Of a DNA stretch of 28,742 nucleotides, positions 13,420-22,110 are shown one piece after another. The position numbers and the translations under genes were made by a program. The stretch is from an uncultured Blautia sp. GTDB taxonomy: Bacteria > Bacillota > Clostridia > Lachnospirales > Lachnospiraceae. Location of the stretch: assembly GCA_900549015.1 (NCBI GenBank), contig URMH01000033.1:1-28742 (forward strand), written 5' to 3'. Numbering within the stretch: the stretch's first letter is position 1; each line of letters begins with the position of its first letter. The notes under the pieces were generated by a model that made no database searches, had not been told where the DNA came from, and saw nothing but the letters and a program-made list of their open reading frames with translations.

Positions 13420-14601
13420 TTATAAAATTTCAATAACCTCTGTTGTTTTTAACGCTTCTTCCATAAGTTCTTCTATTTTTTCTTCCAGCTTTGTCTCTGA
13501 GCGGTGAATCACTTTGAGATTCGGTTTTGTAACCGGATGTTTTGCAACAAAAATCGTACAGCAATCCTCAAAGGGAAGAATAGATGTCTCAAATGTATCG
13601 ATTTTTTTTGAAATCTCCACAATCTCCTGCTTATCAAAGCCGATTACCGGGCGATATACCGGCAGCGTACATACTTCGTTTGTAGCCGCAAGACTGTGAA
13701 GCGTCTGGCTTGCCACCTGTCCGATACTCTCTCCTGTAATCATACCAAGACAGCCTGTCTCTTTTGCAAAATGTTCTGCAATACGCATCATATAACGACG
13801 CATGATAATGGTAAGCTCCTCGTGCGGACACTTATCGTAAATGTAAAGCTGAATATCTGTAAAGTTTACAATATGAAGGCGGATCGGTCCGCTGTATTTT
13901 GCAACCAGCTTTGCAAGATCCACTACCTTTTGCTTCGCTCTGTCACTTGTGTATGGCGGTGCATGAAAATATACCGCATCAATTTTTACACCTCGTTTTG
14001 CGATCATATATCCTGCAACCGGGCTGTCGATACCGCCAGAAAGAAGAAGCATTGCTTTTCCATTTGTTCCCACCGGCATACCGCCCGGCCCTTTGATCGT
14101 CTCTGAATATACGTAAATTTTATCACGAATTTCCACGGAGAGAGTCATATCCGGCTCATGTACATCAACAGAAGCCTCTGGAAAAGCATCCAGAATCGCA
14201 CCTCCGATTTTTGCGCTTACCTCCATAGAAGGAATCGGGTAAGATTTCTTTGCACGGCGTGTATATACCTTGAAGCTTCCGGAAAAATCCGGGTATCTGT
14301 TTTTCATATAAGATACAACGTCTTCGCACATTTTGTCAAATCCGTTGTCCTCGTAAATAACAACCGGGCAGATTCCCACAATTCCGAATACTTTCTGAAG
14401 CGCTTCCACAGCCTCGTCAAAATCATAAACCTCCGGGCAGAACACGTATACACGTCCCTGCTCTTTTTTTACCTCAAATTCTCCCTCTACTTTGGATAGC
14501 GCAATCCGCATCTGTTTTACAAGAGCGTCTTCAAACATATATCTGTTTTTGCCCTTAATTGCAATTTCTGCATACTTAATTAAAAATGCGTGAAATATCA
14601 T
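13420..14601 (-). CDS. thiI: tRNA 4-thiouridine sulfurtransferase ThiI
   Basis: This 393-residue protein has an N-terminal ferredoxin-like/THUMP region (LIKYAEIAIKGKNR, then IGGAILDAFPEASVDVHEPD). A PP-loop ATP pyrophosphatase domain follows with LLLSGGIDSPVAGY (185-198) and ITGESIGQVASQTL. It ends near EDCCTIFVAKHP, without the C-terminal rhodanese domain of E. coli ThiI, as in Bacillus. ThiI activates U8 of tRNA with ATP and inserts sulfur to give s4U, a near-UV sensor; in some bacteria it also serves thiamine synthesis. It lies 13 bases after a cysteine desulfurase that would supply the sulfur. The ATG has AAAGGAG upstream. Confidence 0.95.
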   Translation of the reverse strand: MIFHAFLIKYAEIAIKGKNRYMFEDALVKQMRIALSKVEGEFEVKKEQGRVYVFCPEVYDFDEAVEALQKVFGIVGICPVVIYEDNGFDKMCEDVVSYMKNRYPDFSGSFKVYTRRAKKSYPIPSMEVSAKIGGAILDAFPEASVDVHEPDMTLSVEIRDKIYVYSETIKGPGGMPVGTNGKAMLLLSGGIDSPVAGYMIAKRGVKIDAVYFHAPPYTSDRAKQKVVDLAKLVAKYSGPIRLHIVNFTDIQLYIYDKCPHEELTIIMRRYMMRIAEHFAKETGCLGMITGESIGQVASQTLHSLAATNEVCTLPVYRPVIGFDKQEIVEISKKIDTFETSILPFEDCCTIFVAKHPVTKPNLKVIHRSETKLEEKIEELMEEALKTTEVIEIL

Positions 14602-14614
14602 ATTTTCTCCTTTC

Positions 14615-15772
14615 TTATCGTCTGGAATATCTTCTGAGAGCCGGTACGACTTCCCTTAACACTTCCAGACAGTAATCTGCTTCCTCAAATGTATTTTCCT
14701 CACAAAAACTTAATCTCACTGTACTTTCTTTCTGTTCTGCCGAAAGTCCCATTGCTGTCAGAGTACCACTTGCTTTTCTCTTATGACTGGAGCAGGCGCT
14801 GCCTGCTGAAACATAAATCCTTCTATCTTCCAGTGTATGAAGAAGAACTTCGCTTCGAATTCCCATAAAACTTACGCTTAAAATCTGAGGCGCTCCCTCA
14901 CGAAGCTCCATTCCGTTTATTTTTACGTTTTCCATCTGAGAAAGCCCCTTTGCCATATGCTCTTTTAACTGATACATATGCTCCACGTTTTTATCAAAGT
15001 TTCTGTAAATCTCCTCTGCTGCCACGCCAAGACCTGCAATTCCCGGAACATTGTCTGTTCCTGAACGCATTCCGCCCTGCTGTCCGCCGCCTAAAATCTG
15101 CGGCTCTATCCTTACTTTTTCATTGATATATAAAAATCCCACGCCTTTTGGCCCGTGGATTTTATGTCCGCTTACAGAGAGAAGGTCGATTCCCAGCTTT
15201 TTCGGATAAATCCTGTATTTCCCAAATGCCTGAATGGCGTCCACATGGTAAAGGGCTTTCGGACTTTTTTCATGAACCAGCTTTGCGATTTTTTCTACCG
15301 GCATGACGGAACCAACCTCGTTATTTACATACATGGTGGAAACCATAATCGTATCCTGACGAAGCACTTTTTCCAGGGCATCAAGACGTACTACGCCTCT
15401 TTCATCTACCGGAAGAATCGTTACCTCGAAGCCAAGGGATTCCAGATACTCCACAGGCTGTCCCACTGCAGGGTGTTCCACTGCTGTTGTGATAATGTGG
15501 TTTCCTTTTCTCTTATTTGCCGCAGCCCCGCCAATGAGGGCAAGGTTATTAGATTCCGTTCCTCCTGATGTAAAAAGGATTTCTTTTTCATTTACCTTCA
15601 TAAGGCGGGCAATGGACGCTTTTGCATCTTTTATATACTGCTCTGCCTCCACGCCTTTTCTGTGCATGGCAGAAGGATTTCCGTAATCCTCCGTCATAGT
15701 TTTGCACACAATTTCCCGTACCGCCTCATAACACTTTGTTGTGGCGGAATTATCAAAATATGCTTCCATCAC
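14615..15772 (-). CDS. Cysteine desulfurase (NifS/IscS family), probable ThiI partner
   Basis: This 385-residue PLP enzyme begins with YFDNSATTKC and contains FTSGGTESNNLAL. The PLP lysine is at about 204 in SVSGHKIHGPKG, and the active Cys at about 327 is in YVSAGSACSSHKRKASG. The short loop around this Cys resembles the group I NifS/IscS class. It removes sulfur from L-cysteine as a protein persulfide and would pass it to ThiI, as NifZ does in B. subtilis. Start: GTG at 15772 (overlapping the rsmE stop as GTGA) or the ATG three bases later; both are behind GGAAGGAG. The adjacent thiI is the main argument for the partner role; Fe-S assembly is also possible. Confidence 0.92.
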   Translation of the reverse strand: MMEAYFDNSATTKCYEAVREIVCKTMTEDYGNPSAMHRKGVEAEQYIKDAKASIARLMKVNEKEILFTSGGTESNNLALIGGAAANKRKGNHIITTAVEHPAVGQPVEYLESLGFEVTILPVDERGVVRLDALEKVLRQDTIMVSTMYVNNEVGSVMPVEKIAKLVHEKSPKALYHVDAIQAFGKYRIYPKKLGIDLLSVSGHKIHGPKGVGFLYINEKVRIEPQILGGGQQGGMRSGTDNVPGIAGLGVAAEEIYRNFDKNVEHMYQLKEHMAKGLSQMENVKINGMELREGAPQILSVSFMGIRSEVLLHTLEDRRIYVSAGSACSSHKRKASGTLTAMGLSAEQKESTVRLSFCEENTFEEADYCLEVLREVVPALRRYSRR

Positions 15773-16521
15773 TCTTTATCTCCTTCCAGGTGGAACATAA
15801 GAACAGAAAGAATGGCAAGTCCCGCCGTCTCCGTTCTTAAAATTCTGTGTCCCAGTGTAACCGGCTTTGCGCCTGCCTCCATTGCCAGCTGTATTTCCTC
15901 TTCCTCAAAGCCGCCCTCCGGCCCGATAAAAATTCCAATGGACTGTCCCGGCACAATGCTTTCTATGATTGCTTTTGTCTCCTTCATTCCTTTTGCAAGT
16001 TCATAGGGAACAAGGCAGACGTCAAGCTCTTTTGCAAGAGCAAGGGCATCTTTAAACTTCATAACAGAATGTACTTCCGGCACAAGCATGCGCTTCGACT
16101 GCTTCGCCGCGCTTTCTGCGATCTGCTGCCATCTTGCCGTCTTTTTCTCTGCTTTTGCACCGTCAAGCTTCACCACACACCGTTTTGTGGCAACCGGCAC
16201 TACGCTGTATACCCCAAGCTCCACAGCCTTCTGTATGATAAGTTCCATTTTATCTGCTTTTGGAAGTCCCTGAAAGAGGTAAATCTTTCCAGGCAGCTCA
16301 TATTCCGGCTCCTGGGCGTAAAGAATGTGCAAAATCACCTCTTCTTCCTCGAAGCTTTCGATCGTACAGCAGTATTCTTTTTCTCCGCCGTCGCTGATCC
16401 AAAGTTCTTCCCCTGTCTTCATGCGGAGAACGTTTCGGATGTGATTTACGTCCCCTCCTGTAATGGAAATTCTGTGCTCTTCTTCCTGAATCTGATAAGG
16501 TTCTACAAAAAAACGCTGCAT
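15769..16521 (-). CDS. rsmE: 16S rRNA (uracil-1498-N3)-methyltransferase RsmE
   Basis: This 250-residue SPOUT methyltransferase begins MQRFFVEPYQI with HINHIRNVLR-like VNHIRNVLRMKTGEE near 25-39, the N-terminal PUA-like part. The C-terminal knot carries IFIGPEGGFEEEEI and LGHRILRTETA, which bind SAM. RsmE methylates N3 of U1498 in 16S rRNA late in 30S assembly. It lies four bases after prmA and overlaps the desulfurase gene, in the prmA-rsmE order typical of Firmicutes downstream of dnaJ. No odd features were seen. Confidence 0.95.
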   Translation of the reverse strand: MQRFFVEPYQIQEEEHRISITGGDVNHIRNVLRMKTGEELWISDGGEKEYCCTIESFEEEEVILHILYAQEPEYELPGKIYLFQGLPKADKMELIIQKAVELGVYSVVPVATKRCVVKLDGAKAEKKTARWQQIAESAAKQSKRMLVPEVHSVMKFKDALALAKELDVCLVPYELAKGMKETKAIIESIVPGQSIGIFIGPEGGFEEEEIQLAMEAGAKPVTLGHRILRTETAGLAILSVLMFHLEGDKE

Positions 16522-16525
16522 CTTA

Positions 16526-17479
16526 TCAGTCCTTTCTTGCTGTGACAGACACCCATTCTCCCTGATGTGTCACTTCCACAACGTTCAGTCCGGCATCTTT
16601 TACAGCCTGTACAACAACATCTTCCTTCACATCAAGAATACCGGAAGTAATGTAATATCCGCCTTTTTTCATCTGATTTACGATAACAGGAGTGAGAGGC
16701 ACAAGAACGTCTGCCAGAATATTGGCTGCTACAATGTCGTATTTCTCATATCCTGCTTTATCCTGCACTTCTTTATCGTCAATGATATTTCCGATCATCA
16801 TGTCAAAGGCTTCCTCCGGAATATCGTTTGCCTCTTTGTTTTCTGCAACTGCAGGAATTGCACAAGGGTCAAGGTCTGTTCCCAGAACGTGTTTTGCTCC
16901 AAGCTTTAAGGATACGATTCCTAGGATTCCGCTTCCTGTTCCCACATCGAGAAGCTCCGTATCCTCTGTCACATATTTTTTAAGCTGTCGGATCACAAGC
17001 TGTGTTGTCTCATGCATTCCTGTTCCAAAGGCTGTTCCCGGATCAATGTGAAGGATCATTTTATCCTTGTCTTCTTCCTTTACTTCCTCCCAGGAAGGAA
17101 CAATGAGAATATCGTCTACATAGAACTGATGGAAATACTCTTTCCAGTTGTTAATCCAGTCCTTGTCCTCTGTCTCGGATTCCTCGATGGTTCCCTCTCC
17201 AATATCCATAAAAGAGCGGAGCTCCTCCAGAGCTTCTCTTACTTTTTTCAGCATCTCTTCTTTATCTGTATCTTCATCCAGATAAAAATTCAAATATGCA
17301 ACGCCGTCATCTTCCTGCGTTTCCGGCATAATATCCACAAACATCTGCTCCTTATCTTCTTCTGTGAGAGGCTGCTTATCTACAATTTCCGCACCTTCCA
17401 CGCCCACTTCTGCAAGTGTGCAGATTACAATGTCCTCTGCCTCCGTTGTTGTTTTTACAGTAAAACGGTTCCATTTCAT
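16526..17479 (-). CDS. prmA: Ribosomal protein L11 methyltransferase PrmA
   Basis: This 317-residue protein starts MKWNRFTVKTTTEAEDIV and has the PrmA features DWINNWKEYFHQF and IDPGTAFGTGMHETTQ. The SAM loop is LLDVGTGSGILGI, and the NxP-like ANILADVL motif follows. PrmA trimethylates lysines and the N-terminus of L11. Its start overlaps the PAP2 stop as ATGA. The N-terminal domain holds a Glu/Asp-rich segment between about 60 and 120 that is longer than in short homologues, in line with other Clostridia. It sits in the usual place between the heat-shock genes and rsmE. Confidence 0.94.
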   Translation of the reverse strand: MKWNRFTVKTTTEAEDIVICTLAEVGVEGAEIVDKQPLTEEDKEQMFVDIMPETQEDDGVAYLNFYLDEDTDKEEMLKKVREALEELRSFMDIGEGTIEESETEDKDWINNWKEYFHQFYVDDILIVPSWEEVKEEDKDKMILHIDPGTAFGTGMHETTQLVIRQLKKYVTEDTELLDVGTGSGILGIVSLKLGAKHVLGTDLDPCAIPAVAENKEANDIPEEAFDMMIGNIIDDKEVQDKAGYEKYDIVAANILADVLVPLTPVIVNQMKKGGYYITSGILDVKEDVVVQAVKDAGLNVVEVTHQGEWVSVTARKD

Positions 17480-18186
17480 AATTGATTGTCTCCCATCTTT
17501 TCTTTCCAGATTTTTCTGTTCCAGTATTCAAAAATATTCATTATCTTCTGATAACGGCTTTCCTTTGCAAAAAATCGCCACGCGGCTTCTACAAGAATAA
17601 CTGCTGCAATGGCATCCACAATATAATGCTGCTTTAATACCTGTGTAGAAATAATAATAAGTACCGCAAACACCAGAGAAAATCTCTGATACCATGCCGG
17701 AATTTCCCTAGCACCCTTTAATCCTCTCCAGCAGAGCCAGCTCACATAACAATGAATAGAAGGAAGAAGATTCGAAGGCATATTTCCCCCATCCATTATG
17801 TACACAAGAGAAAGCACACGCTCGGACAGCGTATCGCCTGCGAGCACCGGACGGATATTTGTAGTCGGCACTGCCATAAATATAATAAAACACATAAGAT
17901 GCACAAGTAGATCCGTCGCTACAAACCGGTAAAATGTTTTCTTTCCCCTCTGAGCTGCAAGAACATAATTGACTGCCCAGAATGGAAAAGCAAGAATATA
18001 AATCCAGACAAATTCCGGTATTAAGGGAACTGACCTGTCAAAGGCAAAGGTAAAGTCAAAGTGGTATCTGTCTGCCGTGAGAACGCCGCTTCCCCAGTAT
18101 ACAAGACAGTTTACTGCAAGAATAGACAAAAGAGGAAGAATTTCCCAAACAGGGATCCACTTTTTACATTTTTCCAAAAGCTTCAA
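17476..18186 (-). CDS. PAP2-family membrane phosphatase
   Basis: This 236-residue membrane protein has about six hydrophobic segments (for example near 18-30, 58-76, 92-106, 170-183 and 190-202). The phosphatidic acid phosphatase type 2 motifs are PSIH (142-145) and HYIVD (187-191) with the catalytic His pair, plus RP at 112-113 of the first motif. It probably dephosphorylates a lipid phosphate or polyprenyl pyrophosphate on the outer face. The start is TTG at 18186 behind AAGGAGG with six bases between. The longer open frame to 18249 and its ATG at 18225 overlap the promoter, so transcription would begin after them. It opens the unit PAP2-prmA-rsmE-desulfurase-thiI. Confidence 0.85.
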   Translation of the reverse strand: MKLLEKCKKWIPVWEILPLLSILAVNCLVYWGSGVLTADRYHFDFTFAFDRSVPLIPEFVWIYILAFPFWAVNYVLAAQRGKKTFYRFVATDLLVHLMCFIIFMAVPTTNIRPVLAGDTLSERVLSLVYIMDGGNMPSNLLPSIHCYVSWLCWRGLKGAREIPAWYQRFSLVFAVLIIISTQVLKQHYIVDAIAAVILVEAAWRFFAKESRYQKIMNIFEYWNRKIWKEKMGDNQL

Positions 18187-18220
18187 TAAGAACCTCCTTC
18201 TTTCACGGGCTTTTTGGTAT

Positions 18221-18249
18221 ACCATACGATATACAGAAGTAATTGTCAA
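18221..18249 (-). promoter_or_regulatory. Promoter of the PAP2-prmA-rsmE-desulfurase-thiI unit
   Basis: A perfect TTGACA (18244-18249) is followed after 17 bases by TATGGT (18221-18226). The TTG start of the PAP2 gene lies 35 bases downstream. It sits just beyond the dnaJ terminator, so the downstream genes are separated from heat-shock control. Confidence 0.72.
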
Positions 18250-18270
18250 GAGAATGCAAAAGACTCACGG

Positions 18271-18303
18271 AAAAAAAGGCTTCGGTACTGTGACCGGAGC
18301 CTT
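18271..18303 (-). terminator. Terminator of the hrcA-grpE-dnaK-dnaJ operon
   Basis: On the minus strand a stem AAGGCTCCGGT pairs with ACCGAAGCCTT (one mismatch) around a short loop, directly followed by seven T residues. It begins about six bases after the dnaJ stop. It also resembles a terminator read the other way, but no plus-strand gene ends here. Confidence 0.9.
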
Positions 18304-18308
18304 CTGTT

Positions 18309-19505
18309 TTATTCCTCAAAAGTTTCCTTAAGCTTATCCATGAAGCTCTTTTTCTTCTTTTCTGGTTTCTCCTGTTTTTCGCCTGCTTCTCCCTTTGTTC
18401 CAAAAGGACGGTTTCCACACGCTTCATCAAATTTGCGAAGCGCCTCTTTTGCCTCTGCATTAAGATTTGTAGGAACCTGTACTACAAGCGTTACATAGTG
18501 ATCGCCGCGTACGTTTTTATTTCGAAGGGAAGGAACGCCTTTTCCTTTCAGACGGATTCTTGTATCTGTCTGTGTTCCCGGTTTCACTTCGTATGCAACT
18601 TCGCCGTCTACTGTGCTGATACGGACTTCTCCTCCAAGAGCCGCCTGCGCATAGGTAATCGGCGCTGTGGAGAAGATATTCATATCCTGTCTCTGGAAAA
18701 TCGGATGACGGGCTACATTTACTTCTACAAGCAAATCTCCTCTTGGACCGCCGTTTGTTCCCGGTTCCCCCTTTTCACGTATACGGATACTCTGTCCGTT
18801 ATCAATACCTGCAGGAACAGATACCTGAATCTTCTTTCTGGAAGAAGTATATCCCGTTCCACGGCAGCTTGTACATTTCTCTTTAATCACCTTACCTGTT
18901 CCGTGACATTCCGGACAGGTCTGTACGTTTCGAACCATACCGAACATGGACTGCTGGGTGTATACAATCTGACCCTCTCCGTTACATTTCGGACATGTAA
19001 CAGGGGAAGTTCCCGGTTTTGCTCCGGTTCCGTGGCAGGTTGTACACTCGTCCTTTAATACAATTTCCAGCTCTTTTTCACAGCCAAAAACTGCCTCTTC
19101 AAAGGTAATGTTCACCCTTGCCCGAAGATTTGCACCTTTCATGGGACCATTATTTGCACGTCTGCCCCGGCTTCCGCCTCCGAAAAGGTCGCCAAAAATA
19201 TCACCGAAAATATCGCCCATATCTGCGCCGTTAAAATCAAAGCCGCCGAATCCGCCTGCGCCTCCTGCTCCGCCGTTTTCAAAGGCCGCATGACCAAACT
19301 GGTCGTACTGTCTTCTCTTATCCGGGTCGCTTAAGATGGTGTATGCTTCTGTCGCTTCTTTAAACTTTGCTTCCGCGTCTTTATCACCCGGATTTACGTC
19401 CGGGTGATATTTTTTGGCTAATTTACGGTATGCTTTTTTTAATGCTGCGTCGTCGGCGTTTTTGTCCACGCCAAGGACTTCATAATAATCTCTTTTATCA
19501 GCCAT
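18309..19505 (-). CDS. dnaJ: Chaperone DnaJ
   Basis: This 398-residue full-length type I DnaJ has its J-domain at 5-70 with the HPD motif at 34-36 (KYHPDVNPGD). A Gly/Phe-rich linker follows (GGAGGAGGFGGFDFNG). The four zinc-binding CxxCxGxG repeats are CTTCHGTG, CPKCNGEG, CPECHGTG and CTSCRGTG. The C-terminal substrate-binding domains end in a Lys/Glu-rich tail. DnaJ delivers unfolded proteins to DnaK and stimulates its ATPase. It follows dnaK after 27 bases and is the last gene before the terminator. The last about 25 residues (PEKKKKSFMDKLKETFEE) are highly charged. Confidence 0.97.
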   Translation of the reverse strand: MADKRDYYEVLGVDKNADDAALKKAYRKLAKKYHPDVNPGDKDAEAKFKEATEAYTILSDPDKRRQYDQFGHAAFENGGAGGAGGFGGFDFNGADMGDIFGDIFGDLFGGGSRGRRANNGPMKGANLRARVNITFEEAVFGCEKELEIVLKDECTTCHGTGAKPGTSPVTCPKCNGEGQIVYTQQSMFGMVRNVQTCPECHGTGKVIKEKCTSCRGTGYTSSRKKIQVSVPAGIDNGQSIRIREKGEPGTNGGPRGDLLVEVNVARHPIFQRQDMNIFSTAPITYAQAALGGEVRISTVDGEVAYEVKPGTQTDTRIRLKGKGVPSLRNKNVRGDHYVTLVVQVPTNLNAEAKEALRKFDEACGNRPFGTKGEAGEKQEKPEKKKKSFMDKLKETFEE

Positions 19506-19532
19506 GATTCCTTTTCCTATACTTGTTTCTTA

Positions 19533-21401
19533 TCAGACTTCTTTATAGTCTGCGTCTACTACGTCATCATCGTGTCCGCCCTGAGAAGCGCCTGCTCCCA
19601 TATCCGGACCTGCCTGGCCTGCACCTGCTGCTCCCTGTGTCTGCTCGTACATTTTTGCGAAAAGCTTCTGTGCGCTCTCCATCATTTTTTCCTGTGCCGC
19701 TTTGATGTCTGCAATCTGGGAATCTGTGATTTCTTCTGTATTTGCAGTCTGGGAAAGAAGGTCTTTCAGTGCATTTAAGTCAGCTTCTACTGCTGCTTTG
19801 TCATTTGCATCCAGTTTGTCTCCGGCTTCTTTCAGCGCGTTCTCAACCTGGAATACCATAGAATCTGCATTGTTTCTTGTATCGATCGCTTCTTTACGTT
19901 TCTTATCCTGTGCCTCGAACTCTGCAGCTTCTTTTACTGCTTTGTCGATTTCGGAATCAGACATATTAGAGCCTGCTGTAATTGTAATGTGCTGCTCTTT
20001 TCCTGTTCCCAGGTCTTTTGCAGATACATTTACAATACCGTTTGCATCAATATCAAATGTAACCTCAATCTGCGGAACACCACGACGTGCTGGCGGGATT
20101 CCGTCAAGACGGAACTGTCCCAGAGACTTGTTGTCTCTTGCAAACTGACGCTCACCCTGTACTACGTTAATATCTACTGCTGTCTGATTATCTGCTGCTG
20201 TTGAGAAGATCTGGCTCTTCTTTGTCGGAATAGTTGTATTTCTCTCAATCAGGCGTGTAGCGATTCCGCCCATTGTCTCGATGGAAAGAGAAAGCGGAGT
20301 AACATCAAGAAGAAGGATGTCGCCTGCGCCTGCATCTCCTGCAAGCTTACCGCCCTGTACAGAAGCACCAAGTGCAACGCACTCATCAGGATTTAAGGAT
20401 TTGCTTGGCTCTTTGCCTGTAATCTGTCTTACTTTATCCTGTACGGCCGGGATACGTGTAGAACCACCTACAAGAAGTACCTGACCAAGCTCGGATGCTG
20501 TGATTCCTGCATCGGAAAGTGCACGGCGTACCGGCTCTGCTGTTCTCTCTACCAGGTCATGTGTCAGCTCATCAAATTTTGCTCTTGTAAGATTCATATC
20601 AAAGTGTTTTGGACCTTCTGCTGTTGCTGTAATAAATGGAAGGTTGATATTTGTTGTTGTTGCAACGGAAAGCTCTTTTTTTGCTTTCTCTGCAGCTTCT
20701 TTTAATCTCTGAAGCGCCATTTTATCGTTGCTTAAGTCAACGCCTTCTGTTCTCTTGAACTCAGCAAGCATATAGTCTGTAATCTTCTGGTCAAAGTCAT
20801 CGCCGCCAAGACGGTTGTCACCTGCTGTAGAAAGAACCTCGATAACACCATCACCAATTTCGATAATAGAAACGTCAAATGTACCGCCGCCAAGGTCGTA
20901 TACCATGATTTTCTGTTCTTTTTCATTGTCAAGTCCGTACGCAAGAGCTGCTGCTGTAGGCTCGTTGATGATACGTTTTACATCAAGGCCGGCAATTTTA
21001 CCAGCATCTTTTGTTGCCTGACGCTGTGCGTCATTAAAGTAAGCCGGAACTGTAATAACTGCTTCTGTTACGCTCTCTCCAAGGTATCCTTCTGCGTCTT
21101 TTTTCAGTTTCTGAAGAATCATTGCTGAAATTTCCTGTGGGGAGTATTTCTTTTCATCAATTGTTACACGATAATCTGTACCCATTTCTCTCTTAATGGA
21201 GGAAATTGTTTTTTCTGCATTTGTAACAGCCTGACGTTTTGCAGGCTCACCTACAAGACGCTCTCCTGTTTTTGTGAAAGCCACAACAGATGGTGTTGTT
21301 CTGGCTCCTTCTGTATTTGCGATAACAGTTGGCTGTCCACCTTCCATAACGGCTACACAGCTGTTTGTTGTACCTAAGTCAATACCAATAATTTTTCCCA
21401 T
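19533..21401 (-). CDS. dnaK: Chaperone DnaK (Hsp70)
   Basis: This 622-residue protein is full length. The nucleotide-binding domain starts GKIIGIDLGTTNSCVAVMEG and contains VYDLGGGTFDVSIIEIG and LVGGSTRIPAVQ. The linker region contains DILLLDVTPLSLSIETMGG. The C-terminus has a Gly/Ala-rich stretch and the typical acidic end DDDVVDADYKEV. It binds exposed hydrophobic peptides under an ATP cycle driven by DnaJ and GrpE. The ATG is preceded by AGGAGG. The gap from grpE is 61 bases and has no terminator-like element, so it is co-transcribed under HrcA. Confidence 0.98.
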   Translation of the reverse strand: MGKIIGIDLGTTNSCVAVMEGGQPTVIANTEGARTTPSVVAFTKTGERLVGEPAKRQAVTNAEKTISSIKREMGTDYRVTIDEKKYSPQEISAMILQKLKKDAEGYLGESVTEAVITVPAYFNDAQRQATKDAGKIAGLDVKRIINEPTAAALAYGLDNEKEQKIMVYDLGGGTFDVSIIEIGDGVIEVLSTAGDNRLGGDDFDQKITDYMLAEFKRTEGVDLSNDKMALQRLKEAAEKAKKELSVATTTNINLPFITATAEGPKHFDMNLTRAKFDELTHDLVERTAEPVRRALSDAGITASELGQVLLVGGSTRIPAVQDKVRQITGKEPSKSLNPDECVALGASVQGGKLAGDAGAGDILLLDVTPLSLSIETMGGIATRLIERNTTIPTKKSQIFSTAADNQTAVDINVVQGERQFARDNKSLGQFRLDGIPPARRGVPQIEVTFDIDANGIVNVSAKDLGTGKEQHITITAGSNMSDSEIDKAVKEAAEFEAQDKKRKEAIDTRNNADSMVFQVENALKEAGDKLDANDKAAVEADLNALKDLLSQTANTEEITDSQIADIKAAQEKMMESAQKLFAKMYEQTQGAAGAGQAGPDMGAGASQGGHDDDVVDADYKEV

Positions 21402-21462
21402 GATATTTGTCCTCCTAATATAATATCTGCTTATTTCTCATCTCAGTTTTTATGTTGTTCCG

Positions 21463-22092
21463 TCAGTTGGCAACCTTTACCATGCTGTGGCGTACTACGA
21501 AATCCTTATAAGTATATCCTTTCTGGAATTCCTCCACAACTATGTTTTCTCCTGTCTCCTCGTCCTCCACATGCATCACTGCGTTGTGGAAGTCCGGATT
21601 GAACTCTTTGCCCACTGCTTCGATCGGTTTTACTCCCAGCTCTTCCAGTGTTGTCATAAGCTGTTTGTAAATCATGCGGATCCCTTCTGCGAAGGCATCT
21701 TCCTCTGGAGCCTGCGCAAGACCTCTCTCGAAATTATCGACTACAGGAAGGATTTTCTCCACGATTTCCCTTGCTCCGATAATGTACATGCTCGCCTTCT
21801 CTTTTTCCGTACGTTTACGGAAATTATCGAATTCTGCCATGTTTCGTTTCAGTCTGTCTGTAAGCTCCTCGATCTGCTGGTCTTTTTTATCTTTTTCTTT
21901 TTTCTTCTTGCCGAAAAAAGAAGTTTTTGTCTTACCTTCTGCAGGCTGCTCCTCTTCGGAAGCGTTTGTTTCTTCGGTATTTTCTGTCTCTTCCTGTGCC
22001 ATTTCTGTGTCTGTTTCTGTCTCTTCCTCCGTCACAGGAGTTTCATTGATTTCCTCCTGAACTTCAGATGTGTTCTTATTTTCTTCTGACAC
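21463..22092 (-). CDS. grpE: Nucleotide exchange factor GrpE
   Basis: This 209-residue protein has a long acidic, Glu/Thr-rich, probably disordered N-terminus (about 1-60). A Lys-rich patch (GKKKKEKDKKDQQ) comes next, then a coiled coil (EELTDRLKRNMAEFDNFRKR). The beta-wing domain contains LGVKPIEAVGKEFNPDFHNA and ends GYTYKDFVVRHSMVKVAN. GrpE releases ADP from DnaK and acts as a thermosensor. The start is GTG at 22092, whose ribosome site is weak (GAGAAGG close by), so a slightly different start is possible; the conserved core is unaffected. It begins 18 bases after hrcA. Confidence 0.95.
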   Translation of the reverse strand: MSEENKNTSEVQEEINETPVTEEETETDTEMAQEETENTEETNASEEEQPAEGKTKTSFFGKKKKEKDKKDQQIEELTDRLKRNMAEFDNFRKRTEKEKASMYIIGAREIVEKILPVVDNFERGLAQAPEEDAFAEGIRMIYKQLMTTLEELGVKPIEAVGKEFNPDFHNAVMHVEDEETGENIVVEEFQKGYTYKDFVVRHSMVKVAN

Positions 22093-22110
22093 GCCTTCTC
22101 TACCGCCTTT

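Noticed and set aside
15847..16545. 232-residue plus-strand open frame
   Set aside because: Antisense to rsmE, rich in Cys/His/Phe as expected for a complement of the coding frame, without a start site.
18498..19058. 186-residue plus-strand open frame
   Set aside because: Antisense to the zinc-finger region of dnaJ; no ribosome site.
21487..22089. 200-residue plus-strand open frame
   Set aside because: Antisense to grpE; the Phe/Leu-rich look comes from the complement of Glu/Lys codons.
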